A stretch of DNA of 6,296 nucleotides from Frondihabitans sp. (lineage in GTDB: Bacteria; Actinomycetota; Actinomycetes; Actinomycetales; Microbacteriaceae): assembly GCA_025464735.1 (NCBI GenBank), contig JAODMX010000402.1, forward strand, positions 1 through 6,296, written 5' to 3'. The translations under genes were made by a program, and so were the position numbers. Below, in pieces: positions 1 to 4,531 of this stretch. Within the stretch, counting starts at the first letter, position 1. Each line of letters opens with the position of its first letter. Under the pieces are notes generated by a model, which worked only from the letters and a program-made list of their open reading frames with translations, had not been told where the DNA came from and ran no database searches.

Positions 1-1
1 C

Positions 2-850
2 GTCGGGATCATCGTGGTGGGCCTAGTCGTGATCGGCCTCGCCTCGATTCTCGGGTCTCCCGATGAACCGTCGGTCACCCTGAAGTCGTGGTCTTTGGCC
101 GCTCCGGCCGACTTCGTGGCCACGGCGACTGCCGAATTGGCGGGAACGTCGGACACCGCCAGCTATGGCCCGCCCTACTCGACGACGAAGGGGGCGACCC
201 AGACCCTTGGGCCGATCGACCTTCAGAGCCTGAGTGGGACCCGCCTGGCGATCGACACCCCTCATGTTTTCGTGATCCAACCTCTGACGATCCTCGGTCA
301 GGCGAAGGGCGCGGTCAGCACTTGGAATGCCTCGACGACGGCGCAGGACACCAGCTGGGCGACGGCGTACTCGACGGCGCTGGCCAAGGCGCCGAATCAG
401 GATCCCGCTCGGGTCGCGCCCGGACAGTACGGGCCGGTACCGGAACTGACCTCGGCCCTGCTCTCGCAGGCACGCACCGGTGGACTCGACGCTGCGATCC
501 AGTCCGAGCCCGGATTCTTCTCGAGCGACTACACAGCCCGGATCCTGTTCCTCGGTGACGGCGCCTACTTCCCGGCACTCGCCACGACACAGCATCTGAC
601 GGGAAGCCAGTGGGGAATGATGAACGAGACCGGCAACTACCCCGGCCAGTCCTGGTTGTGGTTGTTCTCGTTCTGGTACCAGGTCCCCGTCATCGGCAAC
701 CTTCCCAACGCTGACCTCGTGGTCGTGATCTTCATGCTGGCGCTGACTGTCGTACTGGCGGCTGTGCCGTTCATCCCCGGCCTGCGATCCCTGCCGCGCC
801 TCATTCCAATCCACCGGTTGGTCTGGCGCGACTACTATCGTCGGCGGTAG
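2..850 (+). CDS. Uncharacterised actinobacterial membrane protein (5' end missing)
   Basis: The reading frame is open to the left edge, so the true start lies outside the window; the GTG at 14 is inside a hydrophobic stretch and is unlikely to be the start. The visible protein opens with a membrane helix (VGIIVVGLVVIGL, about bases 2-50). A polar, probably extracytoplasmic domain of roughly 220 residues follows, and a second helix lies at about 712-783. It ends in a basic tail, IPIHRLVWRDYYRRR. Two blocks look like conserved family signatures: WGMMNETGNYPGQSWLW starting at base 611, and PFIPGLRSLPRLIPIHRLVW before the stop. I recognise these from unnamed actinobacterial membrane proteins, but no function is known to me and no catalytic motif is visible. 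The topology suggests a membrane-tethered external domain with both ends in the cytoplasm. It is followed by a transposon remnant and then the DUF2127 gene. Certain as a gene, unknown as to role. Confidence 0.9.
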   Translation, partial: VGIIVVGLVVIGLASILGSPDEPSVTLKSWSLAAPADFVATATAELAGTSDTASYGPPYSTTKGATQTLGPIDLQSLSGTRLAIDTPHVFVIQPLTILGQAKGAVSTWNASTTAQDTSWATAYSTALAKAPNQDPARVAPGQYGPVPELTSALLSQARTGGLDAAIQSEPGFFSSDYTARILFLGDGAYFPALATTQHLTGSQWGMMNETGNYPGQSWLWLFSFWYQVPVIGNLPNADLVVVIFMLALTVVLAAVPFIPGLRSLPRLIPIHRLVWRDYYRRR

Positions 851-867
851 GAGAAGACGAGGAGACC

Positions 868-936
868 CTCGCCCGCGCCATCGCGATCGCATCCAACGAG
901 TCGATCTCCGGCTGGACGAAGACGTTCACCGACCCG
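868..936 (+). pseudogene. Remnant of an IS21-family IstB ATPase gene
   Basis: Between the stop of the membrane protein and the Shine-Dalgarno of the DUF2127 gene, the frame that leads into the DUF2127 start reads LARAIAIASNESISGWTKTF followed by TDP. This resembles the part of IstB (the AAA+ helper of IS21-family transposition) after the Walker B region: a beta strand ending in S-N, five residues, a Trp, three residues, then F-x-D-P, as in IASNxxFSGWTKTFTDPRL-type sequences. The usual continuation (RLxxAIVDRL and the SYR end) is absent; after TDP the sequence turns into a ribosome binding site. There is no start codon and no Walker A, so the piece cannot act. It is read here as a fossil of an old insertion. 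The match is from memory of the family and covers only about 23 residues, so chance or another origin remains possible. Confidence 0.45.
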
Positions 937-943
937 ACTCGCA

Positions 944-952
944 GGGAGGAGG
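944..952 (+). promoter_or_regulatory. Ribosome binding site of the DUF2127 gene
   Basis: GGGAGGAGG lies just before the ATG at 955. Its GGGAGG part stands 5 bases from the start codon, a strong Shine-Dalgarno that fixes this start although the frame is open further upstream through the IstB-like remnant. Confidence 0.8.
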
Positions 953-954
953 AC

Positions 955-1395
955 ATGACTACGGCGATCTCGGGACACCGAGTGCTGGACCGGACCTTCT
1001 TCGTATCCGTCCTCCTCAAAGGACTGGACGGCCTGCTGGAATTCGTCGGTGGGATCCTGCTGCTGCTGGTCGAACCGGATCAGATCAACGCGGTGACGAG
1101 GTTCCTGACGCAGCACGAGATCGACCAGGATCCGAACGATTTCATCGACACACGCCTGCGGGCCGTGACTGCCCATCTGAGTGTCTCGACGACCCTGTTC
1201 GATGCCGTCTATCTCCTCCTGCACGGAATCGTGAAGATGATCCTCGTCTGGGCCGTTCTCCGCGGGCACCTCCGTGCTTACCCCTGGATGATTGCGTTTC
1301 TGATCGCGTTCGTCGTCGTGCTGACCTGGCGTGAATACCGGATCAAGAAAGCCGAACGCGACCAGGTGAGACCCGTCGGGGTGTCGGCCCCGTGA
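955..1395 (+). CDS. DUF2127 family small membrane protein
   Basis: A 146-residue integral membrane protein. The hydrophobic segments are at about residues 15-39, 82-103 and 108-124. The pattern matches DUF2127: a first helix with KGLDGLLEFVGGILLLL, a polar loop of about 40 residues, then the signature LFDAVYLLLHGIVKMILVWAV, then RGHLRAYPWMIAFLI, and an end at WREYRIKKAER. The length fits the family. The molecular role of DUF2127 proteins is not established; a membrane accessory role is only a guess. The start is supported by a strong Shine-Dalgarno. The TGA stop at 1393-1395 overlaps the GTG start of the permease (GTGA at 1392-1395), which indicates translational coupling and a shared transcript, and makes a functional link with the transporter reasonable but unproven. 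Confidence 0.88.
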   Translation: MTTAISGHRVLDRTFFVSVLLKGLDGLLEFVGGILLLLVEPDQINAVTRFLTQHEIDQDPNDFIDTRLRAVTAHLSVSTTLFDAVYLLLHGIVKMILVWAVLRGHLRAYPWMIAFLIAFVVVLTWREYRIKKAERDQVRPVGVSAP

Positions 1396-2642
1396 CCGGG
1401 ACTGATTCCTCGCTCGTCCGGAGGCTCGGCATGGGCGATGCAGTCGTGATCGGCCTGGGGTCCATGATCGGGGCCGGTATCTTCGCCTCGTTCGCCCCCG
1501 CCGCTGCCGCTGCGGGAGCGGGTCTCGTGGTCGGGCTCGCGATCGCGGCGATCGTGGCGTATTGCAACGCGTCGTCGTCAGCGCAATTGGCCGCACAGTA
1601 TCCAACCTCGGGTGGCACCTACGTCTACGGACGGGAACGCTTGGGCCAATGGCCCGGCTTTCTAGCCGGGTGGGGATTCGTGATCGGGAAAACCGCCAGC
1701 TGCGCCGCCATGGCGCTCACCTTCGCCGCCTACGCGGCACCTGCCGGCTGGCAGAAACCCGTCGCTGTCGCCGCGATCCTTGCCCTTGCAGCGGTGAACT
1801 ACTTCGGGGTCACCCGCACGGCCCGCGTGACGCGAATCATCGTCGTGTTCGTGCTGGCCGTCCTTGCTCTCGTCGTGCTCGCCGGTCTGACCGCGACCAC
1901 CGGACACCACACCGATCTCGGCGTCGGCATCTTCGACCACGGCGCGTATGGCATCCTGCAATCCGCAGGGCTCTTGTTCTTCGCGTTTGCCGGCTACGCC
2001 CGAGTCGCGACCATGGGGGAAGAGGTCAAGAATCCGTCCCGGACCATCCCCACAGCGATCCTCACCGCGTTGGCTTTGACCCTCGTCGTCTACGCCCTGA
2101 TCGCCGTCACGGTCCTGCTGGTTCTCGGCCCCGCACACCTCGCCGGCTCACACGCCCCACTCGTGGACATCGTCGCCAACAGCTCCTGGAACTGGGCCGT
2201 CCCACTCGTCCGGATCGGCGCCGCTGCCGCCGCCCTCGGAGCCCTTCTCGCCCTCGTCGCCGGCGTCGGCCGCACCACCCTGGCCATGGCCAGGAACCGG
2301 GACCTCCCCACCTGGCTCGCCGCAGTCCACCCCGTCCACAAAGTCCCCCACCACGCCGAGATCGCTCTCGCCATCATCGTCAGCATCCTCGTGCTCACCG
2401 TCGATCTCCGCGGCGCCATCGGGTTCTCCTCCTTCGGTGTCCTGCTCTACTACTTCGTCGCCAACGTCGCCGCGTTCACCCAGAAACAGCAGCAGCGCCG
2501 CTACCCGAAAGCCCTCCAAGTCATCGGAGCCCTCGGCTGCGTCACCCTCGTCGCCACCCTCCCACCGACCTCGATCATTGCCGGCATCGCCGTGCTGCTC
2601 ATCGGCCTCATCGGGCGGCTCATCGCCGTCCGCGCCGCCTGA
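1392..2642 (+). CDS. APC-superfamily amino acid permease
   Basis: A 416-residue transporter with about 12 hydrophobic helices, of the amino acid-polyamine-organocation superfamily; it likely moves an amino acid or amine across the cytoplasmic membrane with proton or exchange coupling. Helix 1 carries the substrate-binding unwound motif GLGSMIGAGIF (residues 21-31). The start of helix 3 has PGFLAGW. Helix 6 and the loop after it read FFAFAGYARVATMGEEVKNPSRTIPTAI in two blocks (residues 196-207 and 208-223), the family's F-x-G-(Y/F)...E-E-x-K-N-P-x-R-x-I-P signature. In most relatives a Glu follows the G-(Y/F) pair; here it is Ala-Arg (203-204). At 416 residues it is compact for APC permeases but has no obvious break. 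The GTG start overlaps the upstream stop, so it is probably translated by coupling. The substrate cannot be named from the sequence. Confidence 0.93.
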   Translation: MTGTDSSLVRRLGMGDAVVIGLGSMIGAGIFASFAPAAAAAGAGLVVGLAIAAIVAYCNASSSAQLAAQYPTSGGTYVYGRERLGQWPGFLAGWGFVIGKTASCAAMALTFAAYAAPAGWQKPVAVAAILALAAVNYFGVTRTARVTRIIVVFVLAVLALVVLAGLTATTGHHTDLGVGIFDHGAYGILQSAGLLFFAFAGYARVATMGEEVKNPSRTIPTAILTALALTLVVYALIAVTVLLVLGPAHLAGSHAPLVDIVANSSWNWAVPLVRIGAAAAALGALLALVAGVGRTTLAMARNRDLPTWLAAVHPVHKVPHHAEIALAIIVSILVLTVDLRGAIGFSSFGVLLYYFVANVAAFTQKQQQRRYPKALQVIGALGCVTLVATLPPTSIIAGIAVLLIGLIGRLIAVRAA

Positions 2643-2704
2643 GCCGACTCGGGCGCGCGGGTGCGAGAACCTCGACCCAAAGTGATGCCGGGACTGCCCA
2701 GAGA

Positions 2705-2717
2705 TAGGCTGGCGTTG
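2705..2717 (+). promoter_or_regulatory. Candidate -10 element for a leaderless transcript of the oxidoreductase
   Basis: TAGGCT at 2705-2710 fits the actinobacterial TANNNT -10 box and stands 7 bases before the ATG at 2718. A transcript starting at the usual distance would begin at or beside this ATG. No clear Shine-Dalgarno lies upstream of the ATG, which agrees with leaderless initiation. The -35 region is poor (GTGATG at 2682-2687, three matches to TTGACA). Inferred, not shown. Confidence 0.4.
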
Positions 2718-3602
2718 ATGAATCCGACGGTCGCAGTTGTAGGTCCGGGGGCGATCGGCACGACCGTGGCGGCGGCGCTGCATGAGGTCGGCCACACTCC
2801 GACGATTTATGGTCGTACAGCACGTGAACACCTCGAGCTGCGCGTCGACGAACGCCACAGTGTCGTGCCGGGGCCTGTGCAGATCGACCCGGCGCAGGCT
2901 GGTGGACCAGTCGACCTCGTTTTCCTTGCCGTCAAGTCGACGCAGGTTGAGGCGGCAGCGCCATGGTTGAGAGTTTTGTGCGGTCCCGGCACCGTTGTCT
3001 GTGTTCTTCAGAACGGCGTCGAGCAAGAATCCATGGTCGCGCCTTACGTCTCCGGCTCCCGGGTCATCCCCTCGGTTGTGTGGTTCCCCGCTCAAGCGCA
3101 ACCTGACGGATCCGTGTGGTTACGAGGCAAAGCGCGCCTCACTCTGCCCGACACACCGGCGTCTCTCGTCGTGACCGAGGCTCTGCGCGGCACCTTGTGC
3201 TCGGTCGAACTCGCCAAGGACTTCACGTCAGTGGCATGGCGCAAGCTGCTGCAAAACGCGGCCGCCGGATTGATGGTCCTCGCGGGCCGCCGAACGGGCA
3301 TGTTTACCAGGCCCGAGATTGTCGAGCTCACTCTGGCCTATCTCCGCGAGTGTCTCGAGGTCGCCCGAGCCGAGGGTGCGGTGCTGAGCGACGAGGTGCC
3401 GCAAGAGATCCTCGACACCTTCCAGGCTTACCCGTCCGACATGGGCACCTCCATCCTCGCCGATCGCGAAGCCAATCGGCCGCTCGAATGGGACACTCGC
3501 AACGGCGTCATGCTGCGCCGCGGACGGGCCCACGGCATCCCGACGCCGATCAGCGACCTGGTGGTGCCACTCCTCGCGGCCGCCAGCAACGGGCCCGGCT
3601 GA
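2718..3602 (+). CDS. Ketopantoate reductase family (PanE/ApbA-like) oxidoreductase
   Basis: A 294-residue cytoplasmic NAD(P)-dependent oxidoreductase. The N-terminal Rossmann fold carries GPGAIG (G9, G11, G14) right after the first beta strand. The family core follows with E. coli-like spacing: VKS with K73, LQNG with N99, WRKLLQN with the catalytic-type K176 and N180, S245, and E257 in LEWDTRNG. E. coli ketopantoate reductase uses K72, N98, K176, N180, S244 and E256, so the machinery is essentially complete. The E. coli residue N184 is Gly here, so the substrate may not be ketopantoate. The ATG at 2718 is preferred because the Rossmann strand begins four residues later; a longer version from GTG 2661 would add 19 residues rich in Arg and Pro. 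It lies 75 bases after the permease, likely with its own promoter, and converges with the next gene. No pantothenate genes are nearby, so a panE name is not justified. Confidence 0.93.
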   Translation: MNPTVAVVGPGAIGTTVAAALHEVGHTPTIYGRTAREHLELRVDERHSVVPGPVQIDPAQAGGPVDLVFLAVKSTQVEAAAPWLRVLCGPGTVVCVLQNGVEQESMVAPYVSGSRVIPSVVWFPAQAQPDGSVWLRGKARLTLPDTPASLVVTEALRGTLCSVELAKDFTSVAWRKLLQNAAAGLMVLAGRRTGMFTRPEIVELTLAYLRECLEVARAEGAVLSDEVPQEILDTFQAYPSDMGTSILADREANRPLEWDTRNGVMLRRGRAHGIPTPISDLVVPLLAAASNGPG

Positions 3603-3651
3603 CTCCTGGTTGCAGGCGCCCGGGTCGTATCGATCCGATCGCCATCGTGGG
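3603..3651. other. Convergent intergenic gap between oxidoreductase and cap-like gene
   Basis: Only 49 bases separate the two stop codons. The best hairpin seen is ATCG-ATC-CGAT around 3629-3639, a 4-bp stem, with no U tract. I therefore see no convincing intrinsic terminator, although a bidirectional stop would be expected here. Confidence 0.6.
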
Positions 3652-4326
3652 CTAGTCGCGCCCGACCACCGCGAATGTCACCGGATCGTCGTGTCCCTGC
3701 CACGTTCCGCTGACGACTTCACGGTCAGCGACGACCCCGATACTGGCGGCCAACAACTCGGTGGGTGAGCCTGCACCGGGCAGCCGGGACAGGGCCACGT
3801 GCAGGATCCCAGCCGTCGCCACGGTCACCGAGCCGACGTCACGCGTCGCAACACTTCCGGGTGCCGGCTCGTCGACCGGTCCGGATCCTGTACTCCCGCT
3901 TCCGGCCACGACGGCCAGCGGTTCGCGGAACTCCCTGACCCCGTCGACCTCGTAGTATTCGTCGGCCTGACCCCCACCGCTGAAGGCCGCGGTGGCGAGA
4001 GCGCGAAGGTATGCGGGATCGCCGACGGCGTCGTAGACGAAGCGCGTGCCGAGAACCGAGTGGTCCATCGTGCCGAGAAACCACGCTTCGCCGCCAGGGA
4101 GCGGCGCATCACGGTAGGTCAGCGGCACCTGCAGAATAGGACCCTCGCCGGCGGTGACGAGCAGGGTTTCGATGCCCACGCTCCCCTCCGGGTCATCGAA
4201 CCGGAACGTGGCGACCTTCTCGACTTCGGCTGACGCGTCGCCCTCGAACCAGGGCTGAGTTCCGACCCACGCGGTGATGATCTCGACCTTCGACGGCCGC
4301 AGTTCGGCCTTATGCAGATGTGCCAT
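3652..4326 (-). CDS. Stand-alone maltokinase N-terminal cap-like protein
   Basis: A 224-residue cytoplasmic protein starting MAHLHKAELRPSK. It resembles the N-terminal cap domain of actinobacterial maltokinase, the lid-like region in front of the kinase fold. Visible landmarks: AWVGTQPWF (19-27), the strand ETLLV (53-57), ILQVPLTYRDAPLPGGEAW (64-82), GTMDHSVLGTRFVYDA (85-100) and DPAYLRAL (103-110). Maltokinase phosphorylates maltose in the glycogen/GlgE route and is about twice this length. Here no kinase domain follows: after residue 120 comes a Gly/Ser/Pro-rich stretch (141-157) and a short C-terminal domain. The protein therefore probably does not phosphorylate anything itself; binding, regulatory or structural roles are guesses. 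The start at 4326 is chosen because it begins the family N-terminus. The frame stays open upstream to about 4719, but that part reads as low-grade antisense of the next gene. Confidence 0.88.
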   Translation of the reverse strand: MAHLHKAELRPSKVEIITAWVGTQPWFEGDASAEVEKVATFRFDDPEGSVGIETLLVTAGEGPILQVPLTYRDAPLPGGEAWFLGTMDHSVLGTRFVYDAVGDPAYLRALATAAFSGGGQADEYYEVDGVREFREPLAVVAGSGSTGSGPVDEPAPGSVATRDVGSVTVATAGILHVALSRLPGAGSPTELLAASIGVVADREVVSGTWQGHDDPVTFAVVGRD

Positions 4327-4338
4327 GCTCCGATCGTA
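4327..4338 (-). promoter_or_regulatory. Candidate -10 element for a leaderless cap-like gene transcript
   Basis: On the minus strand TACGAT (plus-strand 4333-4338) is followed by six bases and then the ATG. This puts the expected transcription start on the A of the start codon. A GGAG sits only one base before the ATG, too close to act as a normal Shine-Dalgarno. No good -35 is seen at 17 bases (GCGAAA). The arrangement mirrors that of the neighbouring oxidoreductase. Confidence 0.45.
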
Positions 4339-4519
4339 AGTGACCGCATCCGCCGTTTCGCCGACGACGGGTGGGCAGCGGAGTGAACCATAGGTTGCCC
4401 ATCGGCCGCAACGACCACACAGGAAATTGTGGGCGACCCCCGGCGCATGTGACAATCGATTTTGAGACACCCTCGGTGACTGCCAACCCGGGGCGGACAG
4501 GGGCGTCTTGTGACATGTC
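4339..4519. promoter_or_regulatory. Divergent intergenic region
   Basis: This gap serves the cap-like gene on the left and the surface protein on the right. It is visibly less GC-biased than the genes around it. It holds two copies of TGTGACA (4448-4454 and 4509-4515), an 8-base palindrome GACATGTC (4512-4519) overlapping the second copy, and a short inverted repeat CCACA-N8-TGTGG (4415-4432). A TAGGTT at 4391-4396 could be a -10 box for the surface protein but has no good -35 partner. I see no small gene and no terminator. These are candidate regulator sites only. Confidence 0.35.
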
Positions 4520-4525
4520 GAGGAG
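4520..4525 (+). promoter_or_regulatory. Ribosome binding site of the surface protein gene
   Basis: GAGGAG stands 6 bases before the GTG at 4532. It selects this GTG, which is also the one that begins a complete signal peptide. Confidence 0.75.
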
Positions 4526-4531
4526 TCCCAC

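Noticed and set aside
1653..1670. Perfect 7-bp hairpin CCCGGCT-TTCT-AGCCGGG resembling a terminator stem
   Set aside because: It lies well inside the permease gene and encodes the PGFLAG block, which is a family-conserved motif; there is no U tract, so it is most likely incidental.
2100..2642. Strong C enrichment on the plus strand in the second half of the permease gene
   Set aside because: The bias comes from NNC codon use and the protein stays family-like across the join; no break or foreign segment is visible, so transfer or recombination is not supported by eye alone.
1562..2707. Long Arg/Pro/His-rich open frame overlapping the permease
   Set aside because: It is a shadow frame produced by strong C preference at third codon positions; it has no domain or ribosome binding site, while the permease frame shows a clear family signature.
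2661..2717. GTG 2661 as start of the oxidoreductase
   Set aside because: It adds 19 residues before the Rossmann strand, which the family does not have, and lacks a ribosome binding site; ATG 2718 fits better.
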